From positions 124,001 through 188,000 of the forward strand of contig NZ_FONA01000005.1 in NCBI RefSeq assembly GCF_900112795.1: DNA of 64,000 nt, in the 5' to 3' direction. Shown here piece after piece: positions 18,992 to 27,455 of this stretch; position 1 is the stretch's first letter, and every line of letters begins with the position of its first letter. Position numbers and translations under genes: made by a program. Source of the stretch: Thermophagus xiamenensis (GTDB lineage Bacteria; Bacteroidota; Bacteroidia; Bacteroidales; Marinilabiliaceae). The notes beneath the pieces were generated by a model, which searched no databases, was not told where the DNA came from, and saw only the letters and a list, made by a program, of their open reading frames with translations.

Positions 18992-19888
18992 CTATAGTCC
19001 ACTGTGTCTTCGTGACCGTTTTTGTTTGCGCAATAATACTTTAAAGAAGGCCCAGAACCCGGAGGCTTTGACCAGCAGTTCCGAAATGGAGGCTTCATCC
19101 GGTACTGAGATGCGTTTTAAACGGAAGGGGTCGTCGTTTCTGCTGTTGTAGCCCACATCGAGGGTCACAGCGGCTTCGTAACCGGCTTTCTTACACAGGC
19201 GGATGTCGCGTTCGCAGTAATCGCCGTTGGGGAAGGAGAAGAAGCGACAAGGCTTACCGGTGAGTTCTTCTGTTTTCTTTTTCGAAAGTTGGATCTCTTC
19301 CAGGGCGGTGTTGTCATTACAGTGCGGTAATATGGGATGGAAGAGGGTGTGAGAGCCAAATTCCACCAATCCGGATGCCTGCATGTGGTGAATCTCTTCT
19401 CTGGAAAGAACAACTCGGTCATCAAATTCTTTTGTCTCGGTAAATCCCATTCGTTTCAGTGTGCTCACCCTGGTGGTGTTGGAAACCCTTTTCAATTCCT
19501 GTTTTTTCTGTTGGTTGGTAACTTCCGAAAACCAGGGATGCCGATGAGTATCTGCCATTCCTGCCATCAAAAAGATGGTGACAGGCACCTGATGTTTTTC
19601 GAGAACGGGCAGCAAAGCATAGTTTGAGGCCCATCCGTCGTCCAGTGTTATTATAAGCGGATAGGAGGGTAATGACCGTTCATCGGCCGGAATCGTATCC
19701 ATGAACCGGGATAGTGAAATGATATTGTATCGTTTTTTTAATGCTGTGATGGCTTTGTCAAAATATTCCGGAGATGGATGATGAAACATCAGGATGGTGA
19801 CCTTTTTTTTCTGAAAAAAATGGCGAAACAACCATGGAAGTCCCGAAAGATAAAGGTTCAGAGCATTGAGTTTACTCAGAAATGACAT
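18992..19888 (-). CDS. Polysaccharide deacetylase-family protein (NodB domain, CE4)
   Basis: A 298-residue protein whose NodB-like domain spans about residues 30-250. The conserved motifs are TLDDGWASN (metal and catalytic Asp), SHTLFHPIL (two metal His) and FSFPNGDYCERDI. The FMxHHP start (VTILMFHHPSPEYF) is typical of cell-envelope members of the family. A hydrophobic N-terminal helix (LYLSGLPWLFRHFF) is not a convincing signal peptide, and the C-terminus is very basic (LLRKQKRSRRH), which may hold it at the inner membrane. CE4 enzymes remove N- or O-acetyl groups from chitin, peptidoglycan or exopolysaccharide. The substrate here cannot be read from the context. Confidence 0.87.
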   Translation of the reverse strand: MSFLSKLNALNLYLSGLPWLFRHFFQKKKVTILMFHHPSPEYFDKAITALKKRYNIISLSRFMDTIPADERSLPSYPLIITLDDGWASNYALLPVLEKHQVPVTIFLMAGMADTHRHPWFSEVTNQQKKQELKRVSNTTRVSTLKRMGFTETKEFDDRVVLSREEIHHMQASGLVEFGSHTLFHPILPHCNDNTALEEIQLSKKKTEELTGKPCRFFSFPNGDYCERDIRLCKKAGYEAAVTLDVGYNSRNDDPFRLKRISVPDEASISELLVKASGFWAFFKVLLRKQKRSRRHSGL

Positions 19889-20052
19889 AATAGGAAATTG
19901 TTTTTATACACTGCAAAGATAGGAGGGTTTTTCCGAAATGTTTGAAAAAAACTATTCCATTATATTTAAACGCAATAAATAGCCACAGTGCTTATTTCGA
20001 ATAAAGTTTACTTAAGTAATAGACCGTAAGGAACTCGAATATCTCACATTGT

Positions 20053-20110
20053 CATGTTCGCTTCATATTCATTTTGTTTCTTGGTCTGATGGAACTTGGA
20101 TGAAGCAGAA
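20053..20110 (-). repeat. Two degraded pieces of the dispersed hairpin repeat
   Basis: GTCATGTTCGCTTCAT (from 20055) matches the end of the element in minus orientation, and TTGGTCTGATGGAACTTGG (20091-20109) matches its beginning, as at 53670. The pieces suggest two eroded copies. The rest of 19889-20270 shows no gene. Confidence 0.55.
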
Positions 20111-20271
20111 TTTTTAGTGACCCGTCCTAATTTTTAGTTTCTACCCATTTACTACAAGCCTAATGGCTTTCTGCATTGTTTACTGCACACATATTCATAT
20201 TGTGATAAAATTAGGGTTGTCCAATGATGTTTTATTGGATTCATTACTTAAAACATTGTCTTGAATTTGTT

Positions 20272-20308
20272 CGATAAAAGAAAAGAGGCTGCTTTCTATG
20301 GCAGCCTC
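20272..20308 (-). terminator. Intrinsic terminator after the fucosidase gene
   Basis: On the minus strand GAGGCTGC (20308-20301) pairs with GCAGCCTC (20292-20285) around an 8-base loop, then CTTTTCTTTTAT follows. It lies 38 bases past the fucosidase stop and closes the fucose operon. Confidence 0.85.
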
Positions 20309-20345
20309 AAAACTATCTAACATTAAGTTAAAGGGGTAAATGGCA

Positions 20346-21893
20346 TTATTTAAGTTGAATTTTGAAAGCGATGGCCATTTCATCAACGGGTTTTTCCGGC
20401 AGATTCAAAAGCAGTCCCTGATCGGTTAGTTGATAGTCAATTTTTCCGTCGTAGCCCAAAAGAGTTACATTTTCTATTTCTCCGGCATTTTTCCACTGGT
20501 CTTTTGCAAATGCTTCAAGCATTACTTGCGCATTGTTACCAGGCCATCCTAATGCCATGGCATATATTACATTGCTTTTAGTGGTATATCTGATGTCTTT
20601 GGCAGAATACTTGATTTTCAGGAATTTTTGGTGATTGCTAAAATGACCCTCCGGTTCTTTTGTCGGACCTTCCCCGTAGGTGTACCAAGGGCGGGTTTCG
20701 TATATGGCTTCACCATAATTGTTTAGCCATTGGCCAATGGACAGAAGAACGTCACGTTGATCTTGAGGAATGGTGCCGTCTGCTTTAGGTGAAATATTGA
20801 GGAGTAATACCCCATTCTTGCTTACAATATCAATCAGAACGTGAAGGACATCGGCGGCAGGTTTGATTTTGAGGTTTTTGGTATAACACCAGCTTCCGGT
20901 GCTTAATGTTTCATCCGTCATCCATGACTTATCTTCCAACCTGTTTTTTCTTGATTTTTCCAAGTCGTCCACACTGACATTGAGAGGCAAGTCGTTTTGT
21001 TTGCGGACGATTACCACTTCTTTATTTTCTTTTGCAGCGTGGTTAAGATAATATGCGCAAAATTTGATTCTGTATTCCTCGGGAATCTGATCGAGCCATG
21101 AATCAAACCAAATGATGTCGGGATCATATTTGTCGATTACTTCCTTTAATTTTCCAAACCAAACTTCTTCCACCCATTTGTCTTCCGGAATATTACCATA
21201 CAGATAATTCAGCTCGGGGTCATCTTTTGCAGGAGGAAGCCCTTTAAACAGAGGGTAATGGCTGTCCCAGAAAGCACTACCAAGGTTGTCTTTGTGTTTT
21301 GCAATTTCCTGTTCTTCTTTTCCCTTATAACGTTGAAGATTTCTGGCATGATGAAAGGTGGTGATAAACTTCATTCCCCGCTCTTTAATTGCTTTTCCCA
21401 GTTCACCGGTAATGTCTCGGTGTGGTCCTTTATCCATAGCATTCCAGGGGGTGATGTCACTGTCCCACATAGAGAAACCGTCGTGGTGTTCGGCTACCGG
21501 GCCGGCAAAGCGGGCTCCTGCTTTTTGGAACAGATCTGCCCAATCATCGGGGTCAAAATGTTCTGCTCTAAACATCGGCACAAATTTGCTGTAATCAAAT
21601 TCTGCCGGGTCACCATAGGTTTCAAGATGATGCTGATACTCTTTGGTCCCTTTAAAAAACATCCAGCGAGGGTACCATTCATTTCCGAATGCTGGGACCG
21701 AATATACTCCCCAGTGAAAATAAATTCCAAATTTGGCATCCTGGAACCAATCTGGTTGTTCGTTGTATTTGGCCAATGATTCCCATGATTCTTCATACCT
21801 GGGAGCCGTTTCCTGTTGTACTTTTTTCGGAGCTGTTCCGCAACTGCTTGCCACAAGCAATGCCAGGACAGAGCTGAAAATTAGTTTTTTCAT
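20346..21893 (-). CDS. Alpha-L-fucosidase lipoprotein (GH29)
   Basis: A 515-residue protein from the ATG at 21893 (MKKLIFSS); an ATG three codons earlier is possible. The signal peptide ends in a lipobox (LLVASSC), so the enzyme is a lipoprotein, probably outer-membrane anchored. The GH29 catalytic barrel spans about residues 35-370, with HWGVYSVPAFGNEWYPRWMF (family N-terminal motif), AEHHDGFSMWDSD (substrate-binding His pair) and DPDIIWFDSW, whose Asp (about residue 264) is the expected retaining nucleophile. A beta-sandwich C-terminal domain follows. GH29 releases L-fucose from glycans. Its place at the end of a fucose uptake and metabolism operon fits: released fucose would enter through FucP. 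Glycan source (mucin, plant xyloglucan or algal fucan) is not determined. Confidence 0.93.
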   Translation of the reverse strand: MKKLIFSSVLALLVASSCGTAPKKVQQETAPRYEESWESLAKYNEQPDWFQDAKFGIYFHWGVYSVPAFGNEWYPRWMFFKGTKEYQHHLETYGDPAEFDYSKFVPMFRAEHFDPDDWADLFQKAGARFAGPVAEHHDGFSMWDSDITPWNAMDKGPHRDITGELGKAIKERGMKFITTFHHARNLQRYKGKEEQEIAKHKDNLGSAFWDSHYPLFKGLPPAKDDPELNYLYGNIPEDKWVEEVWFGKLKEVIDKYDPDIIWFDSWLDQIPEEYRIKFCAYYLNHAAKENKEVVIVRKQNDLPLNVSVDDLEKSRKNRLEDKSWMTDETLSTGSWCYTKNLKIKPAADVLHVLIDIVSKNGVLLLNISPKADGTIPQDQRDVLLSIGQWLNNYGEAIYETRPWYTYGEGPTKEPEGHFSNHQKFLKIKYSAKDIRYTTKSNVIYAMALGWPGNNAQVMLEAFAKDQWKNAGEIENVTLLGYDGKIDYQLTDQGLLLNLPEKPVDEMAIAFKIQLK

Positions 21894-21936
21894 AGTACTC
21901 AAATTATTATTTCAGATTTTAAAAGATTATCGATTA

Positions 21937-22240
21937 TTATTCTGATTTTATTTTAGGTGAATTGATGCATTTATGGCATACTGTTAAATAGGTTATTTCA
22001 TCTGGATTAACCGGTTTTCCATCTCTTAGGATACCTTGTTGCGGGGTTTTATTCCTCAGATTGCCCCAGTAACTAAATCCGCCACCATAGAATCCGAACC
22101 AATCATCAAACCCTCTTAGGTTTGGCCAAAACTTTGGATGATCACCGGGGTGCCATTTCCCAATGGCACAAGTATGGCACCCGTTTTGCTTTAAAAAAAT
22201 CTGATATTAGCAACTGATCCAATGGAAGTCCGGCTTTAAT
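21937..22240 (-). pseudogene. Fragment of a formylglycine-type sulfatase
   Basis: Between the aldo/keto reductase and fucosidase genes the minus strand encodes, with one frameshift near 22190, AGLPLDQLLISDFFK and then CHTCAIGKWHPGDHPKFWPN, RGFDDWFGFYGGGFSYWGN, RNKTPQQGILRDGKPVNPDE and a stop at 21937. This is the region of type I sulfatases just after the CxPSR active site, including the conserved GKWHxG and RGFDxxFGFxGG motifs. The first ~80 residues with the formylglycine cysteine and the last ~300 residues are missing. It is a decayed sulfatase gene inside a fucose operon, which hints that the ancestral locus handled a sulfated fucose-containing glycan. Confidence 0.85.
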
Positions 22241-22248
22241 CCCTATTA

Positions 22249-23265
22249 CTATTGGGCTATCTTGCCATCCAAATCCCATAGATCTTCCCAACCTCTAGCT
22301 CCTTCCCATAAAAAGACCTGACCTTTTATTAAACGGGAGTTACAATCTACTTTTTTCATTTCCTCCATCTCTTCCTCAGTCAATGGGTCTTTAATAGCAT
22401 TGGCAAGGTTGCTGTAATATTTGGATCTGTGTACCGAGAAGGGAATCGGAATTTGTCCTCTTTGAATAGCCCATTTAATACAAACGATGGCAGGATGTAC
22501 GCTAAGTCTTTCAGCAATTTTTACAACAATTGGGTGTTCAATATCCACAGCATCCTGGTCAGTACGGTCTCTTTCCGGTCGTTTGGGCGATCCTATAGGA
22601 GAATAGCCAATAGGTTGCATTCCTTTCTCTACAACATAATTAAATAGTTCCGGTTGCTGAAAACATGGATGAAGTTCCATTTCATTTGCAGCAGGCAAAA
22701 TACGCATATGAGGAAGAGTGGCTTCAAATTTGGCAATTGTCATATTCGAAGTTCCGATGTTTTTTGTCAACCCTTTTTCCACCAGAGCTTCCATCTGTTT
22801 CCATGTATCCATGAATTCGTCCACGCTAAAGGGTTTCGAATCTGGATTTCGGGCATCGGGAGGTGCACCGGGAGCATGGTGGTTGGGGAAAGGCCAATGA
22901 ACCAAATAAAGGTCAAAATAGCCAATACCCAGATCTTCAAGAGATTTCCGGCAAGCCTTTTCAACTTCTCTATGATGGTTGTTCCATACTTTTCCGGTAA
23001 TCCACAAATCTTCCCTTTTAACAGTTCCCTCCTTTATCACCTCTGCAATTGCTTGCCCTATTTCCTTTTCATTCATGTATACTTCCGCACAGTCAATATG
23101 ACGGTAGCCGAGTCGAATTGCATCCTTTACAGCTTCCGCAATTTCTTCTTTGGAATAAAAATCGGAACCAAAAGTACCCAATCCTATTGCAGGAATTTCA
23201 TCTCCCGAACGAAGCTTTTTTTTGGGTACCAATTCAGGATTTATAGGTTCAAAATTTTCTGACAT
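22249..23265 (-). CDS. Aldo/keto reductase of the aldose-reductase group, in the fucose operon
   Basis: A 338-residue cytoplasmic oxidoreductase with the AKR barrel. The catalytic tetrad is visible: Asp in YRHIDCAEVYMNE (about 53), Tyr in the same motif (about 58), Lys in WITGKVWNNHH (about 92) and His in YLVHWPFPNHH (about 127). AKRs of this branch (AKR1-5) use NAD(P)H to reduce aldoses or oxidise polyols; VHRSKYYSNLANAI near residue 280 is the cofactor phosphate-binding region (usual KS...R.N), suggesting NADP(H) or mixed use. It sits 12 bases after the DUF6786-like gene and shares the operon with a zinc dehydrogenase. Reduction of L-fucose to L-fucitol, or of lactaldehyde to propanediol, are two candidate reactions; both are inference. 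Confidence 0.9.
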   Translation of the reverse strand: MSENFEPINPELVPKKKLRSGDEIPAIGLGTFGSDFYSKEEIAEAVKDAIRLGYRHIDCAEVYMNEKEIGQAIAEVIKEGTVKREDLWITGKVWNNHHREVEKACRKSLEDLGIGYFDLYLVHWPFPNHHAPGAPPDARNPDSKPFSVDEFMDTWKQMEALVEKGLTKNIGTSNMTIAKFEATLPHMRILPAANEMELHPCFQQPELFNYVVEKGMQPIGYSPIGSPKRPERDRTDQDAVDIEHPIVVKIAERLSVHPAIVCIKWAIQRGQIPIPFSVHRSKYYSNLANAIKDPLTEEEMEEMKKVDCNSRLIKGQVFLWEGARGWEDLWDLDGKIAQ

Positions 23266-23277
23266 ATCTAAAACAAT

Positions 23278-24411
23278 TTAAAATAAAAAAAATTCTGCAG
23301 GATCAACACCAAATATTTTTCGAGCTAAATCTTCCAAAACATTCAATTCTCCTTTAAAATGACAGGTAGCATGTTCATGTATCTTGGTTTGACCGGGCTT
23401 TAAATTGGCAGCAGCCGATGACGTTTCCAATTCATAAAATGGTCCCATAATTGTTCCGTCAGGCAAGGGCCCGTCGTTGTAAGAATTAACTACATCTCCA
23501 TAAAACGGATCATCCTGAAATTCCCACATGGAATTAATATAATCTGTTAACCCGGGTTCAAAAGTATACTTCACTACCGTAAGAGTGCTATTTACAGGGT
23601 CAAAACTACCCAAAACAGGTACTGCCCTTTTAGGGCCAATACCAATCTTGCCTCTTTTTTTACCGTCACCTTTAAACAATACGGCATGCGGTAAAACTTT
23701 TATCCTGTCATCATCTATTTTCCCGAAATAACGATCATTTACCACAGGCCCTTCGCCCTCCGGGTTAACAGGAATGATTACAGTATTTCTGTCCGACGGA
23801 AACAGTTGTCCCAAAATCCAAATCGATGGCATCCCGGTTTCTTTGTTCCACTCGAAATCTCCTTTGTTAGTCAGTTTATTTTCCGACTTAAAGCAAACGG
23901 ATTTTACACCATCAGGCAGGTCAACACCTAAATCGTCAGTTATCCTATTCGAGTCTAAAAGACGAACCACCCTTTCTGCATACATTTTGAACACATGTCC
24001 GGCATAATTTGGCATTTCAATTTCCTTATCTAACACCACGCTGGTATCTGAGGCTTCCACCAAATTCCAACTTTCGGTATCAATACATGGCGGAGTTTGC
24101 CAATTATCCAAGTTAAATTCACTGCCTTTTTTAAAGAAAAAAGAAAACTGTCCGCCTTCCGGACCTATCCAGAACCGATCTTCTCCCCCAAAATTATTGC
24201 AGTGAGGCAAAAACTTTCCCGATTGTATCAAATCATAATTAACCCAACCAAAGCTGTATCCGGCAGGACCTTCAGCAGAACTGGTAACCACCCTTCCCTG
24301 AAGGGAAGGGCTTATAACCAGTTTTGAATCGTCTTTTTTCAATTCAATGATTTGAACGTGATTTCTCAGGAAATCAACATCATAACCATAAGTTCCTTTA
24401 GGATATGACAT
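23278..24411 (-). CDS. DUF6786-like protein (aldose-mutarotase-like fold) in the fucose operon
   Basis: A 377-residue protein starting at the ATG of 24411; the two codons before it would need a TTG start. There is no signal peptide. The sequence is rich in beta strands (SPSLQGRVVTSSAEGPAGYS, NNFGGEDRFWIGPEGGQFSF, HATCHFKGEL) and resembles the DUF6786 family often annotated beside carbohydrate genes. The GGEDRFWIGPEGG segment recalls the sugar-binding face of galactose-mutarotase-like proteins. It is tightly packed: 10 bases after the zinc dehydrogenase and 12 before the aldo/keto reductase. FucU in the same operon already provides fucose mutarotation, so a different role such as an isomerase or lactonase step is possible. 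Function is unknown. Confidence 0.65.
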   Translation of the reverse strand: MSYPKGTYGYDVDFLRNHVQIIELKKDDSKLVISPSLQGRVVTSSAEGPAGYSFGWVNYDLIQSGKFLPHCNNFGGEDRFWIGPEGGQFSFFFKKGSEFNLDNWQTPPCIDTESWNLVEASDTSVVLDKEIEMPNYAGHVFKMYAERVVRLLDSNRITDDLGVDLPDGVKSVCFKSENKLTNKGDFEWNKETGMPSIWILGQLFPSDRNTVIIPVNPEGEGPVVNDRYFGKIDDDRIKVLPHAVLFKGDGKKRGKIGIGPKRAVPVLGSFDPVNSTLTVVKYTFEPGLTDYINSMWEFQDDPFYGDVVNSYNDGPLPDGTIMGPFYELETSSAAANLKPGQTKIHEHATCHFKGELNVLEDLARKIFGVDPAEFFLF

Positions 24412-24421
24412 AATCAATTAT

Positions 24422-25492
24422 TTATTTTATCTCTTCATCAAAAACCACGGCAACTTTTCCGCATTTTCCACTAGCCATCAATTCATAAGCTTTATCTGCC
24501 TGATCAAGAGTAAACCTATGAGTTACGAGATCTTCTGGATGAATACCCCAACGGACCAGGCGTTCAACCAGCTCCTCCATTCTCCAGGTAGATGTCACCC
24601 AACTACCGTAAATGGTAACCTGATCATGAATCATATCGGGTGAGGGATTCAACTCCATTGTGCCGCCTTCACCCACTAAGGCAACTTTACCCCATTTCCG
24701 GGCAGCTCTCACACATAACTGCCGGGCATGAGTATTTCCGGAACAGTCGATAGCTTTTTCATATCCAAAACCATTAGAAGCTGCCATTGCTTTTTCCAAA
24801 GCATCGGGCCCTGAAACAAAAACTTCATCAACAAGGCCTTTCTCTTTGGCTATTTTGCAACGCTCCTCACTGACATCTGTACCGACAACACGACTTGCTC
24901 CTAATGCTTTTGAAAGCATACAGGCGGCCAGTCCCACAGGCCCCAGCCCGGTAACCAACACTTGATCATTCCCTGAAATCCCTATTTTCTCAAGGCCTTC
25001 GTATACGGTACCGAAGCCACAAGCTACCTGGGCCCCGTCGGTATAGGTCAGTTGGTCCGGCAGATATATCAAATCCTTTTCGTCGGCCAACAGGTATTCA
25101 CACATACCACCATCTCTTTGCCATCCATAAGCAGCCCGATGTTCGCTGGTACAAGAAATCATATATCCGCGACGACAATCATTGCATACCCCACATCCCG
25201 ATATATGATAAACTATAACTCTATCACCTTCTTTAAAACGTTTCATCCCAGGGCCGCACTCGACAATTTGTCCGCATGGCTCATGCCCAGCCACAACATT
25301 TTGATAAGCTTCGGCACCTTTACCCAGATGTTCATGATAAATAGCACGAATATCCGAACCACAAATGGTAGATGATTTGACCTTAATAATTACCTGGCCG
25401 TGTCCCGGTGCAGGAATTTCAACATCTCTAAGTTCTACGGTGCTGTTGCCCGGCAAGAAAGCACCTTTTGTTTTTCGACTTTGTCCAGCCAT
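24422..25492 (-). CDS. Zinc-dependent medium-chain dehydrogenase in the fucose operon
   Basis: A 356-residue cytoplasmic MDR-family enzyme. Catalytic zinc ligands are Cys in STICGSDIR (about residue 44), His-Glu in AGHEPCG (about 69-70) and a further acidic residue. The structural zinc lobe has four cysteines in CGVCNDCRRGYMISC (about 100-114). The Rossmann motif GLGPVGLAAC (about 183) is followed by Asp at the end of strand 2 (VVGTDVSEER), which favours NAD+. The nearest functional types are sorbitol/threonine dehydrogenase-like enzymes acting on polyols or sugars. With FucP, FucU and an aldo/keto reductase it probably acts on L-fucose, L-fucitol or lactaldehyde. A 122-base gap separates it from fucP upstream. 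Confidence 0.88.
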   Translation of the reverse strand: MAGQSRKTKGAFLPGNSTVELRDVEIPAPGHGQVIIKVKSSTICGSDIRAIYHEHLGKGAEAYQNVVAGHEPCGQIVECGPGMKRFKEGDRVIVYHISGCGVCNDCRRGYMISCTSEHRAAYGWQRDGGMCEYLLADEKDLIYLPDQLTYTDGAQVACGFGTVYEGLEKIGISGNDQVLVTGLGPVGLAACMLSKALGASRVVGTDVSEERCKIAKEKGLVDEVFVSGPDALEKAMAASNGFGYEKAIDCSGNTHARQLCVRAARKWGKVALVGEGGTMELNPSPDMIHDQVTIYGSWVTSTWRMEELVERLVRWGIHPEDLVTHRFTLDQADKAYELMASGKCGKVAVVFDEEIK

Positions 25493-25614
25493 CTTTTTAA
25501 CTTATTGAAATTAAGTAATTGATTTTATATATCGAATTGTTTTTCCAATTCATAAAACAACAATTAAACCCGAAAGTCTCCTTCCTAAAAACTGAAAATA
25601 GTTTTTAAAGTGAA

Positions 25615-26961
25615 TTAACTTTTTGACATTAAATAATCATCTTTTAAATAGTATTTGTGAGAATAATAACTGTAAACAGCCACGACAATAAAGGAAACCA
25701 TAGGTAAAACAAATGAGAAATTAACTTCAGGAATATAACCGAACAAAAGGACGTCAGAAAACCCTTCTCCACCCAAATCGAGAATTAATCCTTGAAGGGG
25801 TGGCAATAAAGCACCTCCCACAATTGCCATTACCAAACCTGCGGATCCAAGTTTGGCCTCTTCCCCCATATCTTTTAAGGCAATCCCATAAATAGTTGGG
25901 AACATTAATGACATCATAACAGAAATGCCTACCAAACAGTATAATCCTCCCATATCAATAATAAATATGGTCCCAAGAGTCAAACCTATTGCGCCTAAAG
26001 CAAAATACATCATCAGTTTTCCCGGGCCTATATATTTAAGCAGGTAGGTACTTAATGCTCTTCCTGTCAAAAATGCTACCATGGCTGCCATATTATACCA
26101 GGTTGCTGTAAGTTGTGCATCGGCTGGTCGCGAAGCATTTAAATTATCTACATACTGAAAAATGAAAGTCCAACACATTATTTGAGCTCCCACATAAAAG
26201 GCCTGAGCAATTACACCGAAATAATACCTTTTATTTTTCATCAATACTCTGAAAGACTGACCTACGGGCAAATGTGCCTCTTCTTTCAACTTTGGCATTT
26301 TAGCTACAGCAATCAGGATGAACATAACCAACACCAGGCAACCCAGTCCGATATATGGCCAGCTAATTACACTAAGGTCATTACTTCTAATTGCTGCTTG
26401 TTCAGAAGCAGAAAGAGCATTATATTGGGCGGGCGTATAATCGTCCGACTGAAGTAAGTTGATAACAAACAGTTGTGCCAATAACATTCCCAGCAATGAT
26501 CCGGGAGGATTAAAGGTTTGAGAGAGATTCAAACGACGCGTAGCCGTTTCCTTGGCACCCATTGATAGGATAAAGGGATTAGATACGGTTTCCAGGAAGG
26601 CAAGGCCAAAAGTTAATACATACAGTGATGCCAGAAAAAATCCAAACTTCTCATAAGCTGCTGCGGGATAAAACAACAAAGCACCAGTTGCATACAATAA
26701 CAACCCAAGCAAAATTCCTTTTTTGTAAGAATATTTTCTAACAAATAGGGCTGCGGGGATAGCCATGGTAGCATAACCACCATAAAAAGCGAGCTGAACC
26801 AACGCTGCCTCAAAATTGGAAAGCTCAGGCATGACTTTCTTAAAGGCAGAAACCATAGGATTGGTTAAGTCATTGGCAATGCCCCACAAAAAAAAGAGAC
26901 TGGTAATTAAAATAAAGGAAACAAGATGTTGTTTTTCAACTACTTTACTTTTAGTTTCCAT
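25615..26961 (-). CDS. fucP: L-fucose:proton symporter
   Basis: A 448-residue inner-membrane transporter of the major facilitator superfamily, FHS family. It has about 12 hydrophobic segments. The N-terminal SFILITSLFFLWGIANDLTN, the EAALVQLAFYGGYATMAIPA segment and FLETVSNPFILSMGAKETA are signature stretches of FucP and its glucose/galactose (GluP) relatives, including the conserved Glu needed for proton coupling. A long loop around residues 170-195 is typical. Ten bases after fucU, with a fucosidase at the operon end, fucose is the likely substrate; glucose/galactose cannot be ruled out by sequence alone. Confidence 0.9.
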   Translation of the reverse strand: METKSKVVEKQHLVSFILITSLFFLWGIANDLTNPMVSAFKKVMPELSNFEAALVQLAFYGGYATMAIPAALFVRKYSYKKGILLGLLLYATGALLFYPAAAYEKFGFFLASLYVLTFGLAFLETVSNPFILSMGAKETATRRLNLSQTFNPPGSLLGMLLAQLFVINLLQSDDYTPAQYNALSASEQAAIRSNDLSVISWPYIGLGCLVLVMFILIAVAKMPKLKEEAHLPVGQSFRVLMKNKRYYFGVIAQAFYVGAQIMCWTFIFQYVDNLNASRPADAQLTATWYNMAAMVAFLTGRALSTYLLKYIGPGKLMMYFALGAIGLTLGTIFIIDMGGLYCLVGISVMMSLMFPTIYGIALKDMGEEAKLGSAGLVMAIVGGALLPPLQGLILDLGGEGFSDVLLFGYIPEVNFSFVLPMVSFIVVAVYSYYSHKYYLKDDYLMSKS

Positions 26962-26971
26962 AAAACTTTTT

Positions 26972-27409
26972 TTATTGGTTCACAGGAGTCAATCCTTTTT
27001 TCAAGATGATATTCCCGTATTTTGCTGTTTCACCAGTAACAACTACCGCATAGGCAGATTTGGTACGATTATAAAATTCGAATCGTTCAATTCGTCCAAC
27101 TTCTTTTATCTGAGGATTAGTTTTATGAATACTTTCCATATATTTCCTTTCTACTTCAGGATCAAGGGTGTCACCCTCAACCGCTTCCATCATTATTAAC
27201 GGATGAGGAACATAAGTATCCAGTTCAAACAATGGCAAAATACCTTCGAGCAGTGCCGGGATAGAAACTCCGTCAGCTCTTAATACTCGTGCATTTAAAC
27301 TTTCGGCCGGAAAATGCGCATCGGAAAGTACTATTTCATCCCCATGCCCCATAGCAGACAGTACTTTAAGCAAGTCCGGACTGATCACCGGTGAAATTCC
27401 TTTCAGCAT
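26972..27409 (-). CDS. fucU: L-fucose mutarotase
   Basis: A 145-residue RbsD/FucU-fold protein that interconverts the alpha and beta anomers of L-fucose. Family features are the start [20 protein letters not shown], the catalytic-site [19 protein letters not shown] (with His22 and the DxHFP motif), and the C-terminal [18 protein letters not shown] with Tyr at the subunit interface. Length is normal. It is the first gene after a probable promoter and the ROK regulator, with fucP ten bases behind. Of all genes here this one best identifies the sugar as L-fucose. Confidence 0.93.
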   Translation of the reverse strand: MLKGISPVISPDLLKVLSAMGHGDEIVLSDAHFPAESLNARVLRADGVSIPALLEGILPLFELDTYVPHPLIMMEAVEGDTLDPEVERKYMESIHKTNPQIKEVGRIERFEFYNRTKSAYAVVVTGETAKYGNIILKKGLTPVNQ

Positions 27410-27429
27410 GATTTTACTTTTTAAAGTTA

Positions 27430-27437
27430 CAAAACTA
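27430..27437 (-). promoter_or_regulatory. Candidate -7 box before fucU
   Basis: The minus strand reads TAGTTTTG, fitting TAnnTTTG, 20 bases before the fucU start in the 46-base gap after the ROK gene. It would give the fucose genes a promoter separate from that of their regulator, or boost it. Confidence 0.4.
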
Positions 27438-27455
27438 AGTTTAAATTATTTTATA

